Positions 8,944-18,638 of a DNA stretch of 64,000 nt are shown in pieces. The notes under the pieces were generated by a model. That model worked only from the letters and a program-made list of their open reading frames with translations. It had not been told where the DNA came from and made no database searches. Every line of letters begins with the position of its first letter. Positions within the stretch are counted from its first letter, which is position 1. Source of the DNA: Bacteroidetes bacterium 47-18 (GTDB lineage Bacteria; Bacteroidota; Bacteroidia; Chitinophagales; Chitinophagaceae); NCBI GenBank assembly GCA_001897155.1, contig MKSF01000021.1:1-64000 (forward strand), given 5' to 3'. The position numbers and the translations under genes are program-made.

Positions 8944-11900
8944 TCACCTTACCTCTATGGTCTTAACGCCAGAAGTACCGTAGTTGAGCGGCATATACAT
9001 CATTTCTATCTTGGCAGGATTCATGGTAAATACCCCTTTATATTGCGCTTTCACAGGAATACTGAAGGTATAAGTACCCTTTTTGAGCGCCGGCAACGCG
9101 ATATTCACCTGCTCATCAAGGTATTCCCTGTGAGATTCATAACGGTGGCGGGCAGGTTCCGCCTTAGCTATACAGCCGGCAGGCAGCGGTATTTCCAGCA
9201 CCATAAATTCCGCGTCTTTCTTCACTTCCACTTCCACCAGCAGCTCAAAGTCTTCAAAAAGGCCTACCCGGCAGGTGGTCGTATCTTTCCTGTTGATAAA
9301 GGTCTTTACGGCAAAAACATCACTTTTATGTACGCCCAGCGTATCCCGCTGCCTGTAATAGTATGAGAAGAATACAGGCCGGTAGCCCGATTTGGCCACC
9401 TTTACAGCCGCATCGCTGTTTAAGCTGCCTGTATATGGAAAACGGGTAATGGTATCATTACCGACACAAAGACGGACCTCTTCTTTTTGTATGGCCGCGA
9501 GATCCAGCGTACGGGCAATAGCCTGTATGGCCAGGGATGATTCGTAAGTGTTACGCCAGCCGTTAAATGAGCGGTTAGCTATCAGCCAGAAGGCCACCCG
9601 GCCGGGACGAACGGCAGGATTCAGCTCCGGCTGACTTACAAGGCACTGCAGGGCATAAGCATTCAGCACCATATCATTGTTCCATAAAGACCCTGAATCA
9701 GCAGTAAAATAGGCATTACCGTAAACATCCGAATGATAGTTCAGGAATTCCCGGCTGTATTGTTTCATCACCTCCGTACTGAGCATCGCTATCAGCTGAT
9801 ACCGCTGCACGGTATGCAGTGCAGGGCGCAGCCTGCTGTCATCCAGCATACGCGTGATCACCGTATCCAGGTATGCCTGTGATGTTCCTAATCCTTTCAG
9901 TATCTCCAGCAGGCTGATCTTGCTGCGATGATCCATGGTACCGTCCAGCCGGCTTTCCATATACACCTGCGTGGCTTTTGTAAACCCTGCAGGCTGCGTC
10001 ATTTCCTTCACCGTGCCGGCCAGCAGCAATGCCTGGTAGGCACGGGCTGACACCCAATAATCAGCAGCTCCCTCACCCCACCAGCTCCAGGTACCATCTG
10101 CTTTCTTTCTTTGCAACAGCAGCTCCACATACCTGTTAAGCGCCTTGTATATTTTCCCGTCCACCGGCTCATCCAGCGCTTTCCGGATACGGATATAATT
10201 CACCAGCCCTATGATCTTGGCAGATAATTGCTCATTGCACAGGTGCCTGTAACGGAATAGGTACATGGCTTCTTCTTTTATGATATCATACTGCTGTGTA
10301 TATGCTGCCACCAGCACTTCTTTTCCCGGAGACAGTTGTTTGAGGAATATCGCGGTATCGCCGTTCAAGACCACAGCCTCGCCTTTATTCACCACCACGC
10401 CACGCGGCAGGACAGGAAGATCATGCACTTCCCCGTCCAGGTAGCCGTCCTCTTTGACAACCTCGTATTGAACTTTCATATGCTCTACACCGGTTTGCGC
10501 CTTCAGCAGCAGGACATCATCATAGGACCTGAACAATGCAATGCTTTTACCCGATACCACCGAATCGTTCAGGGATAGCCTGGCAAGGAGGGTCAGGGAA
10601 TCCGGCGTCAGGTTCTGTATGGTATTGGAAAACCATAAGCTGTCACCTTCCACGATAAACCGCGGCAGGTGGGATGTGGTAAATAAAGGCTTGAAAGCAT
10701 TGACGGTGGCCTGGTACTTGCCCCGCAGCTTTCTGCCTTTAGTGGCTATTATAGCCGCTTCCCAGGCAGTAATATCATCCGGGTATCGTACGGTAAAGGC
10801 GGCCTTACCATACTTGTCGGTGCGGACATGAGGTATCCAGAATGCGGCATCGTTAAAATAGCTCCGAAGGGAAGCCGTACCTTCCGGCTGATCGCCCGGC
10901 ACCGTCTGGCTTGCAATATCCGCGGGCAGGTCTGCCGGGTCGTAATCCTTTGTACTGATAAAGATCACACCGTTCCTGGCCGCATCACCATATAAGGCCA
11001 CATATGCCGGGTCGGTTACCACTTTGAACGTGTTACGCACTTTTTCGCTGAATGCAAGTATGCTGCCATTGTATAGTTTATTGTCTACAATGATGAGCGG
11101 CATTAAAGTATCAGGAGCGATTGCATTGACACCGGCAATGTTAACATTACCGGACACATACCTGCTATCAATAGTAGCAGAAGTAATACGGCCTGCTGAG
11201 CCCACCCATTTAGTCTTCTGCATTTCTCTGCCACTATAACGTTCCGTAATCTCTATGCCAAATAACGAACCTTCCAAAGGCAAGACAACGTTTTTTTCAA
11301 TGACCCGGTGAGTTTTGTTGCTTTTCCAGCCTCTGACAGCATCGTCATCATTGAGAGCTTTGCCCAGCTTCCAATTTTCGCCGCCATATAATGCTTCAAG
11401 AGACGTATCAGGATCTATTGCAGTTGCCGGGATATACAATGTATAATTTCCATCACTGTCTGAAAAAGTGCCAAAAGCTTTATACCTGATCCATACCGGC
11501 CCAGGGACTGGAAAGTCCTCAAACTGTACCTTCCCTTTCAAAGCGGCCGTATAATTTTTATAATACGTTCTCAATAAATATTGGATAAGCAATGCACCAC
11601 GCTCACCATTAGTTGTAGCATATGACAATATATCCTGTAATTCTCCTCCAATCAATGTATCATATATTTCAGGTTGAGACAGCCTTACATGATACCAGCC
11701 CGATCTTCCCAGATCAATATCTTTTTCCATATACATCCGCTTACTGTCAAGAAGAGCAATATCGTAAAGTCCCTTTTTCAGCCTGTAAGCACCCGCAATA
11801 TCTGCATTGACAAATTCATATTCAAACGGATCGTTTTTCTTGATGAATAATATATTCAATTGACTGCTGTCCGGTGCGTATGAAGTATCAGAAACAACAG

Positions 11901-14900
11901 GACCATAATCCAGGCGTACCCTTACATCAGCATCCAGCGTATCTTTAAACTTCATACCGGCCCAGACAGACCTTTTCCATAGCACCTGATACCTTTTATC
12001 CCGGATCTCCGCCATCACACCTGAATATTTTTTCTCAAACCTGCTATTATATACTCTCAACCTGGGTATTCCGGCCTCTCGCAGCATGTCCCTATACACA
12101 CTATTGTCAAGTGATGTTAAAACGGAACGGTTGGGGCTTTCAAAGTAGTATGCATACCCCGGCAATATCCTGGGTTCTGTAATGCTATACCTGACTGGTA
12201 ACCTGCTGCTTTCTTTAGCATACTCATTATTAACATCATAGGACCAGATACAATTACGAACGGGCGCAATGAGTGCATAGGGCTCCCTGTCACGTAACAG
12301 GAGATCCGATAAAAGGAGCGTATCATAGCCCGGCAGCAGAACAGCGGCCTGTGCAAAGCCCTCCGACTTCCTATCTATTGCCAATGTATGGGCCCTAAGG
12401 TCCTGCAGTGCCCTGTCATATTTATAAGGTATTATGCTGAAAGGCAGCAACGCGCCAGCCATACGAGGTTTCAGGACGACTATTTTTACTACTTTCTGAT
12501 CCTCCCGCGGAAGAAGGTCCACCATAACATCGTATAGCGTATCTCCCGAAAGCAACTGTATACGGTGGGTCTGCGAGGTATCATTTGATATTTTTACAGC
12601 ATAGGGCTGTGTCACATCTGCACCTCCCATATAATGCATACTATTATTATACCGCACAAAGACTACCGGTTGTATCCTATTGTTCTTGATGACTACCGGG
12701 ATAATATAGCTGAAAGTATCAGGACTGGCATATATGAATTCCTGGTATACGGTATCTTTATACAACATTGTATAGTAATCCTGTTCCGACAGCCTGAACT
12801 TTTCCTTCCAGGTATTGTATTGCAATCCGGTCCTGTCCTCCAGGTAAAGTTTGTAGACCTGCTTATAATTACGACCGCCTTTCTTTTGTTTACCGGGACG
12901 GAGGTACTGAAACCTGTCAAAAGCACTTTTCGCTGTAAACTTATTGGTATATGCATAAGCAAAAAGCGAGGCGTTTTTAACTTGTTTACCCTTGTTATCC
13001 GTAACAGTGACCTGCCATTCATCAAGAGCGCCCGGGAATATCTTCTGCCGGTGCTGTACCTCAAAATTAAGCCTGTAATCAGGCTTATCCAGGGCAAAAG
13101 AGTAGAATTGAGATTTGCCCGCCCATAAAGCGTTCATGAACAAATAATGTTCCTTACCGGGATTATACGGGTATGTAAAGCTTTTTAATACCTCATCCGA
13201 TATTATCTTGTCCAGCTCACGATTAGCCCGGTAGGTAAATAGCTGATACCGTATGCCATAAGGATTGTGAACTGATATATACAGCTTGCCACCATCTACA
13301 TAGCTGTTGATCGTGACGGGCTGATCTTCCAGCTCCTGTATGCTGAACGTCCGGGTACGGCCGGTGATACTGTCTGTCAATGCTATGCTTTCCACAACCT
13401 GGTTGACATGCCATAAAGCATATTTTTCGTTCTCTTTCAAGCGCAAAATTCCAGCAGTAACAGGATGCCCGAATGCGTCATATCCCCTTAGCCATAAGGG
13501 ATGCATCAATGTATCTTTATCACATATATTAAATATACGCATATCACCTTTATAAGGATGCAGTACAAGATTGTTGATCCGGCTCCAATACCTGCCGTTC
13601 CCTGATATTTCCTTTGTATAATCTCCATAACTTATTTGGCATTTGATACGAAAAGCCACATTACGGTCTTTGAAAATACTATCCGGGATATACAGCTGAT
13701 AACCGGATATATCTTCCAGTACCGTATCCAGACTATACAGCGTATCGGGCATGAACAATATGCTGCCACCTGTCCTATCAACCTCCATCAATGAGTCGGT
13801 CAGGATTATCAGCTTCAGGTTAGCGCCATATACGGGAATATCAGCCTTGGTAGACATTTTAAAATCAAGGGGTGCAATATTACCCCGGTACCAGTCTTCC
13901 TTGGGCAATTCCACCTGGAAGTCATAATTATCCAGGTTGTATTGCCTGACGGGGAAACTTATCCGGTTCCGGACGCCTACATTCTTTAATATAATAGTGT
14001 ATTGCCTGTCAGCCGTTATTCCCAGACTGTCATCCAGGACAAACTCCAGGTCATAACCATTATCTCCCGGAGCAACAGACAGTTTTGAAGTGATGCTCTT
14101 TTTATCAAAATCTATTCTCACGGATACCGGGCGCTTATAAAAACGGTTATTATAACACTCCAGGTAGATTTTAGTCCTGACCGTATCGCCTTTCCGGTAT
14201 TCGGGCTTAGAGAAGAAACATGTGGGCGTAAGATATGGGGATATAAAGTAATGACGGTTAGATCTCAATAGCTGGTAGGCCAACCAGCTATTATCATAAT
14301 AGTCACCTCTGCAGTAATCATAAAATTCCTTATTGAAAGGAATAGACAGAATAGCATCAGGTGAAGACAACAGGTCAAAGACATTCCAGGCATAGAGATT
14401 ACGGATCACTGAAGATTGCGGTACAACCCCGGTTGTCATAAACTGTTTATTCAGCGCCATCCAATATTTCCGGTCCCGGATCTTTATTTCCAATACACCG
14501 CTGTTGAAATCAAAAGGGGTACGGTAGGATTTTATAGCCGGGTCGTAATGAAGCTTATACGAACCAATACGGACCTCTGCATTTTCAACATATGCCAGGC
14601 TTTTCTTATCGAGCAGCTGGACACCCAGCCCGCCGTATTTATTATTATAGACAATATGAAAAGGAATTTTCGGAAGCAGCTCGTAAGACACCTTGTAGGG
14701 GCTGCTGAGTGTTGCGGTCAAATAATAGCCGTCCTCGTACGTGTCCTGGTCAATATGTTCCGAGGTGAAATTATAATCAGCCACCTGTAAACTTTTCAGG
14801 AGGACGGTATCCTCTACCCCGTTGTCAAACAATACCTTTTCCGCCTGCTCATTATTCAGCCTGAAGAGGACCACAGGATGCCTGACCGTATCTGCATCAT

Positions 14901-14982
14901 AATAAAAATATTCCTGCGCACGGACGTTCCGTACCAGGCCATGTATCCAGCATAACAGCAGCAGCAATAATACCCTTTTCAT
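8944..14982 (-). CDS. Giant alpha-2-macroglobulin family protein with TonB-plug-like insert
   Basis: 2012 residues; E. coli-type A2M is about 1650. Order: signal peptide (1-23, ending VRAQ); MG domains with the MG2 signature PEYRKGDTVRTKIYLE near 257; a carboxypeptidase-regulatory-like beta domain near 1160-1190 (SDGNYTLYIP); a segment at about 1290-1340 that looks like a TonB-receptor plug core (PLIIVDNKLY, then VALYGDAARNGVIFISTKDY); the A2M domain with DDITAWEAAIIATKG near 1405; a thioester-domain CNEQ near 1580 keeping the CxEQ Cys and Gln; and an alpha/alpha barrel plus receptor-binding-like beta domain to the C-terminus. Expected role: envelope protease trap. No pbpC partner is adjacent, unlike in enterobacteria. 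A pure plug/receptor function is unlikely because no beta-barrel follows. Confidence 0.88.
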   Translation of the reverse strand: MKRVLLLLLLCWIHGLVRNVRAQEYFYYDADTVRHPVVLFRLNNEQAEKVLFDNGVEDTVLLKSLQVADYNFTSEHIDQDTYEDGYYLTATLSSPYKVSYELLPKIPFHIVYNNKYGGLGVQLLDKKSLAYVENAEVRIGSYKLHYDPAIKSYRTPFDFNSGVLEIKIRDRKYWMALNKQFMTTGVVPQSSVIRNLYAWNVFDLLSSPDAILSIPFNKEFYDYCRGDYYDNSWLAYQLLRSNRHYFISPYLTPTCFFSKPEYRKGDTVRTKIYLECYNNRFYKRPVSVRIDFDKKSITSKLSVAPGDNGYDLEFVLDDSLGITADRQYTIILKNVGVRNRISFPVRQYNLDNYDFQVELPKEDWYRGNIAPLDFKMSTKADIPVYGANLKLIILTDSLMEVDRTGGSILFMPDTLYSLDTVLEDISGYQLYIPDSIFKDRNVAFRIKCQISYGDYTKEISGNGRYWSRINNLVLHPYKGDMRIFNICDKDTLMHPLWLRGYDAFGHPVTAGILRLKENEKYALWHVNQVVESIALTDSITGRTRTFSIQELEDQPVTINSYVDGGKLYISVHNPYGIRYQLFTYRANRELDKIISDEVLKSFTYPYNPGKEHYLFMNALWAGKSQFYSFALDKPDYRLNFEVQHRQKIFPGALDEWQVTVTDNKGKQVKNASLFAYAYTNKFTAKSAFDRFQYLRPGKQKKGGRNYKQVYKLYLEDRTGLQYNTWKEKFRLSEQDYYTMLYKDTVYQEFIYASPDTFSYIIPVVIKNNRIQPVVFVRYNNSMHYMGGADVTQPYAVKISNDTSQTHRIQLLSGDTLYDVMVDLLPREDQKVVKIVVLKPRMAGALLPFSIIPYKYDRALQDLRAHTLAIDRKSEGFAQAAVLLPGYDTLLLSDLLLRDREPYALIAPVRNCIWSYDVNNEYAKESSRLPVRYSITEPRILPGYAYYFESPNRSVLTSLDNSVYRDMLREAGIPRLRVYNSRFEKKYSGVMAEIRDKRYQVLWKRSVWAGMKFKDTLDADVRVRLDYGPVVSDTSYAPDSSQLNILFIKKNDPFEYEFVNADIAGAYRLKKGLYDIALLDSKRMYMEKDIDLGRSGWYHVRLSQPEIYDTLIGGELQDILSYATTNGERGALLIQYLLRTYYKNYTAALKGKVQFEDFPVPGPVWIRYKAFGTFSDSDGNYTLYIPATAIDPDTSLEALYGGENWKLGKALNDDDAVRGWKSNKTHRVIEKNVVLPLEGSLFGIEITERYSGREMQKTKWVGSAGRITSATIDSRYVSGNVNIAGVNAIAPDTLMPLIIVDNKLYNGSILAFSEKVRNTFKVVTDPAYVALYGDAARNGVIFISTKDYDPADLPADIASQTVPGDQPEGTASLRSYFNDAAFWIPHVRTDKYGKAAFTVRYPDDITAWEAAIIATKGRKLRGKYQATVNAFKPLFTTSHLPRFIVEGDSLWFSNTIQNLTPDSLTLLARLSLNDSVVSGKSIALFRSYDDVLLLKAQTGVEHMKVQYEVVKEDGYLDGEVHDLPVLPRGVVVNKGEAVVLNGDTAIFLKQLSPGKEVLVAAYTQQYDIIKEEAMYLFRYRHLCNEQLSAKIIGLVNYIRIRKALDEPVDGKIYKALNRYVELLLQRKKADGTWSWWGEGAADYWVSARAYQALLLAGTVKEMTQPAGFTKATQVYMESRLDGTMDHRSKISLLEILKGLGTSQAYLDTVITRMLDDSRLRPALHTVQRYQLIAMLSTEVMKQYSREFLNYHSDVYGNAYFTADSGSLWNNDMVLNAYALQCLVSQPELNPAVRPGRVAFWLIANRSFNGWRNTYESSLAIQAIARTLDLAAIQKEEVRLCVGNDTITRFPYTGSLNSDAAVKVAKSGYRPVFFSYYYRQRDTLGVHKSDVFAVKTFINRKDTTTCRVGLFEDFELLVEVEVKKDAEFMVLEIPLPAGCIAKAEPARHRYESHREYLDEQVNIALPALKKGTYTFSIPVKAQYKGVFTMNPAKIEMMYMPLNYGTSGVKTIEVR

Positions 14983-15099
14983 AAGATCTTGTAATTACCC
15001 GGAAGGAAAGATACTCATTTTAACACAAAATAAACATCTAACTGTGCAATAAATTACGGATTATGAAGGCATTACATACAAATACGGGTTTTCAAGGAC

Positions 15100-15732
15100 T
15101 TATTTCCTTCCGAAATCCGCCGGGTTTTCGCCCCAGGCTTTGGTTTCCCACTTTAAGACCTGGTTGGGATAGGTATGCGTTTTCAGCCATTTTTCTGCGC
15201 GGTCTATCAGCTCAAAGATTTTGACGTTATTACTGCTGGGTGCATGATTGGTCTTCGCTTTTTTGGCTTTGACCCAGCCAATGGCGTTACGGCTGTCGGA
15301 ATAGATAGGCAGGGTGATATTATGGGCTTTGCAATAGGCCAAAGCATGCACAATGGCAAGGAACTCGGCGATGTTATTGGTGCCGTCCTCAAAAGGTCCC
15401 TGCCGGAAGATCAGCTGCCTGGTCCGGGTATATACACCCTGGTACTCTATCATACCCGTTGCCGTATTCCAGGCACCGTCCACAGCGATGCTCTCCGGCA
15501 GCGGACGACCCACCATCTGCAGGTACTGCCGGTCCACAGGAGGAGGTGCAGCAGCTTTACCGATATACTGCCTGCTGTTTTTTTTAAAGGCCTCCTCAGC
15601 CTGCTCCCTTGACTCAAAGGATTTATATTTCGCCTGGGGATATTCGGATATCTGCTTTTTACACTCGTTCCAGTTATCAAAAACGCCCGTCTTCCGCCCC
15701 TCCCAGACTACATAAAATTTTCTTTTAGCCAT
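15100..15732 (-). CDS. rnhA: Ribonuclease H1 with viroplasmin domain
   Basis: 210 residues. The N-terminal 50 residues are a caulimovirus-viroplasmin/RNase H1 hybrid-binding domain (FYVVWEGRKTGVF, then YKSFESREQAEEAF), as in eukaryotic RNase H1. A Pro-rich linker leads to the RNase HI domain from about residue 80. The acidic catalytic set is visible: Asp in AVDGAW, Glu in NIAEFLAI, Asp in YSDSRNA and Asp in the terminal NPADFGRK. It degrades the RNA of RNA:DNA hybrids. The single gene is followed by the A2M gene on the same strand. Confidence 0.92.
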   Translation of the reverse strand: MAKRKFYVVWEGRKTGVFDNWNECKKQISEYPQAKYKSFESREQAEEAFKKNSRQYIGKAAAPPPVDRQYLQMVGRPLPESIAVDGAWNTATGMIEYQGVYTRTRQLIFRQGPFEDGTNNIAEFLAIVHALAYCKAHNITLPIYSDSRNAIGWVKAKKAKTNHAPSSNNVKIFELIDRAEKWLKTHTYPNQVLKWETKAWGENPADFGRK

Positions 15733-15803
15733 TGCTTGTCCTTATTATATTAGATAGATGTCTTAAATGGTGAATATTTCCCGTGTTCCGGGTCTGCTGA
15801 AAA

Positions 15804-16952
15804 TCATCGTCTCAGTACGATCCGGAAAGTGGTGCCTTTTCCCAGCTCGGAATGCTTTACGAACAATTCTCCTTCATGGTATTCCTCAATGATCCTTTTG
15901 GCGAGTGACAATCCCAGTCCCCATCCTCTTTTCTTGGTAGAAAAACCCGGCGTAAATATCCTTTGCCACTGCGATTTCGGGATGCCCTTGCCCGTATCGG
16001 TCACATCTATGGTAACTTTCCGGTCCTCGTTCTTCACGGTAATGGTAATAGCGCCCTTGCCTTCCATCGCGTCCAGCGCATTCCTGATCAGGTTCTCTAT
16101 GACCCAGTTGAACAGCGGGGCGCTCAGCATCACATGCGTCTCCCGGCAATCATGCCCGAAAGTTATCTGCACCTTGGCCGGCGCACGCTTCTGCATATAA
16201 TCCGTCATCTCCTGCAGGTGGCTTATCAGGTCCTCATCTTCCAGGTTAGGCACGCTGCCTATCTTTGAGAAGCGGTCCGCGATCAGCTGCAGCCGGGTGA
16301 CGTCCTTTTCCATTTCCGCCAGCCAGGGCCTGTTGGACTCGGTATCCTTGAGTATCTCTATCCAGCCCACTATGGACATCAGCGGCGTGCCCAGCTGATG
16401 CGCGGTTTCCTTGCTCATACCTACCCAGAGCTGATGCTGTATATTACGCTGGATATTGGAGATCACGATATACAGTATAAAGATAAATACAAAAATAATG
16501 GCTATCAGTATAAAGGGATAATACCTGAGATCGGCCAGTATATGGGAGTCCCCGTAATAGACCATCTGGTTCAGTCCGCCGCTGGTCACGGGGATGAAGT
16601 GTCCCTGCTCTTTGAAAAGCTGCAGCTTATTCTCCACGTAATTCTTCCTCCCGGCCACTTTATCCTCGTCAAAGTTCACATAGCTGATGATCTCCTGCCG
16701 GTCCTCATCCACCACGATCAGCGGTATGGAGGTATTGCCGTCGATGATCTTGGAGATAAAGGTCACATTCGACCCGCCGGAGGAAAGCTGGTCATTGCCC
16801 AGCGTCTCAATAGCCTCGACCACCAGCTCGACCTTTTTCCGCTCTTCCGTCTCCATTTCCTCCACTATATGCGTAAAGTAGAACAGGGCAAGGCCGGCGA
16901 TGACGACGGCAAAAACAACGAGATAGGTCCTGATATTCAAAAATCGCCTCAT
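15804..16952 (-). CDS. Orphan sensor histidine kinase
   Basis: 382 residues. TM1 at about 7-29 and TM2 at about 143-165 bracket a periplasmic sensor domain. The phospho-acceptor His is in KETAHQLGTPLMSIVGW (about 184). N-box NLIRNALDAMEG, G1 DTGKGIP and G2 RGWGLGLSLAKRI form an intact HATPase domain. The HTxGT-like phospho-site spacing resembles Bacteroidota HisKA variants. No response regulator is adjacent, so its partner must be encoded elsewhere. Confidence 0.9.
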   Translation of the reverse strand: MRRFLNIRTYLVVFAVVIAGLALFYFTHIVEEMETEERKKVELVVEAIETLGNDQLSSGGSNVTFISKIIDGNTSIPLIVVDEDRQEIISYVNFDEDKVAGRKNYVENKLQLFKEQGHFIPVTSGGLNQMVYYGDSHILADLRYYPFILIAIIFVFIFILYIVISNIQRNIQHQLWVGMSKETAHQLGTPLMSIVGWIEILKDTESNRPWLAEMEKDVTRLQLIADRFSKIGSVPNLEDEDLISHLQEMTDYMQKRAPAKVQITFGHDCRETHVMLSAPLFNWVIENLIRNALDAMEGKGAITITVKNEDRKVTIDVTDTGKGIPKSQWQRIFTPGFSTKKRGWGLGLSLAKRIIEEYHEGELFVKHSELGKGTTFRIVLRR

Positions 16953-17046
16953 AAGCGCGCCAAAAATACGATTTCAGTCAATATTAATAAAAACAACAGA
17001 CTCCTGAATGCCGCATCCGGCCCCCTGAGATTTGTAAAGGTAACTA

Positions 17047-17077
17047 TTCGTCACATATCAAATAATACTTACCTTTG
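17047..17077 (+). promoter_or_regulatory. Promoter of asnS
   Basis: TTCG at 17047-17050, 19-bp spacer, TACCTTTG at 17070-17077. This is a near match to TTTG-N19-TAnnTTTG. The ATG follows 30 bp later. The same TTCG-N19-TACCTTTG arrangement is found before folD. Confidence 0.65.
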
Positions 17078-17106
17078 CTCCTTAAAAATCAGAAACTTCA
17101 TATTAT

Positions 17107-18540
17107 ATGCAACGTACAAAGATCAAAGAGATTTTATACAGCGACAAATTAGACTACGAGTGCGTAGTAAAAGGATGGGTGCGTTCCTTCAGAAATAACC
17201 AGTTCATAGCAGTGAATGACGGTTCCTGCCTGGATAGTTTGCAGATAGTAGTTGATTCCAATAATACAGACAAAGACATTTTAGATCATATCACCGCCGG
17301 CGCTTCCGTAAGTGCCCGCGGCATCATCAAAGCCTCCCTGGGCAAAGGCCAGAAAGTAGAGCTTATCGCTGATTCGCTGGAAGTGCTCGGCAGGTGTGAC
17401 CCTGACCACTATCCGCTGCAGCTCAAGAACAGGCCTTCCCTGGAGTATTTAAGGGAGCACGCCCACCTGCGGATGAGAACGCATGTGTTCGGCGCCATAT
17501 TCCGCGTGCGGCACAGCCTGGCATTCGCCGTGCACGAGTTCTTTCATAAAAAAGGATTCGTGTACCTTAATACGCCTATTATCACCGCTTCCGACGCTGA
17601 AGGAGCCGGTGAGATGTTCCAGGTGACCACCCTGGACCTGAATAATGTTCCCAGGAAAGAAGACGGGTCGGTTGACTATTCGGAAGATTTCTTCGGCCGT
17701 TCCACCAACCTGACGGTAAGCGGGCAGCTGGAAGGCGAGCTGGGCGCCTTGGCCCTTGGCGAGATCTATACCTTCGGTCCCACCTTCCGCGCCGAGAACT
17801 CCAATACCACGCGCCACCTGGCGGAATTCTGGATGATAGAGCCGGAAATGGCCTTTTATGACCTTGCTGAAAACGCGCAGCTGGCACAGGAGTTCATTCA
17901 GTACGTGATACAATATGTGCTGGATCATAACCGGGCTGACCTGGAATTCCTAGACCAGCGCCTTGCCGAGGAAGAAAAGCAAAAGCCGCAGAACGAGCGC
18001 AGCGAGTTCAGCCTGCTGGAAAAGCTCCGGATGGTGACCGCCAACAGCTTTGAAAAGATCACCTATACGGAAGCCATTGATATCCTGCTGAAATCCAAAC
18101 CTTACCAGAAAAAGCAGTTCAAATATGATGTGAGCTGGGGCACGGACCTGCAGAGCGAGCATGAGCGCTACCTCGTGGAGAAGCACTTCAAAAAGCCGGT
18201 GATCGTAACGGATTATCCTAAAGAGATCAAATCATTTTATATGCGCCTGAACGATGACGAAAAGACCGTTGCGGCCATGGATATCCTGGCACCCGGCATC
18301 GGTGAGATCGTGGGCGGCTCGCAAAGAGAAGAGCGCCTGGACGTGCTGGAAAGCAGGATGCAGGAAATGAACGTACCCGTGGAAGAAATGAGCTGGTTCC
18401 TGGATACCCGCAGGTTCGGTACGGTACCGCACGCAGGGTTCGGGCTGGGCTTTGAGCGCCTGGTGCTGTTCGCTACGGGTATGACGAACATCAGGGACGT
18501 GATACCTTTCCCGAGAACACCTAAAAGCGCCAATTTCTAA
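17107..18540 (+). CDS. asnS: Asparaginyl-tRNA synthetase
   Basis: Charges tRNA-Asn with asparagine; class IIb synthetase of 477 residues. The N-terminal OB-fold anticodon domain (VKGWVRSFRNNQFIAVNDGS) is followed by the catalytic core: motif 2 with FRAENSNTTRHLAEFWM near 228-245 and motif 3 GFGLGFERLVLFATG near 444. The ending DVIPFPRTPKSANF is diagnostic for AsnRS rather than AspRS. An extra helical, charged segment near 280-310 (EEEKQKPQNERSEF) fits the bacterial insertion. Single transcription unit with promoter and terminator. Confidence 0.97.
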   Translation: MQRTKIKEILYSDKLDYECVVKGWVRSFRNNQFIAVNDGSCLDSLQIVVDSNNTDKDILDHITAGASVSARGIIKASLGKGQKVELIADSLEVLGRCDPDHYPLQLKNRPSLEYLREHAHLRMRTHVFGAIFRVRHSLAFAVHEFFHKKGFVYLNTPIITASDAEGAGEMFQVTTLDLNNVPRKEDGSVDYSEDFFGRSTNLTVSGQLEGELGALALGEIYTFGPTFRAENSNTTRHLAEFWMIEPEMAFYDLAENAQLAQEFIQYVIQYVLDHNRADLEFLDQRLAEEEKQKPQNERSEFSLLEKLRMVTANSFEKITYTEAIDILLKSKPYQKKQFKYDVSWGTDLQSEHERYLVEKHFKKPVIVTDYPKEIKSFYMRLNDDEKTVAAMDILAPGIGEIVGGSQREERLDVLESRMQEMNVPVEEMSWFLDTRRFGTVPHAGFGLGFERLVLFATGMTNIRDVIPFPRTPKSANF

Positions 18541-18568
18541 GCATGGGCATATCCCGGGATATTATTCA

Positions 18569-18605
18569 ATTCCGTCTGTAACATTTACAGGCGGAATTTG
18601 TTATT
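18569..18605 (+). terminator. Intrinsic terminator after asnS
   Basis: Stem AATTCCGTCTGTAA / TTACAGGCGGAATT (one G-T pair) with a very short loop, followed by TGTTATTTTAG. Confidence 0.7.
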
Positions 18606-18638
18606 TTAGATATATTTAAGCATTCTTACTACACATAT

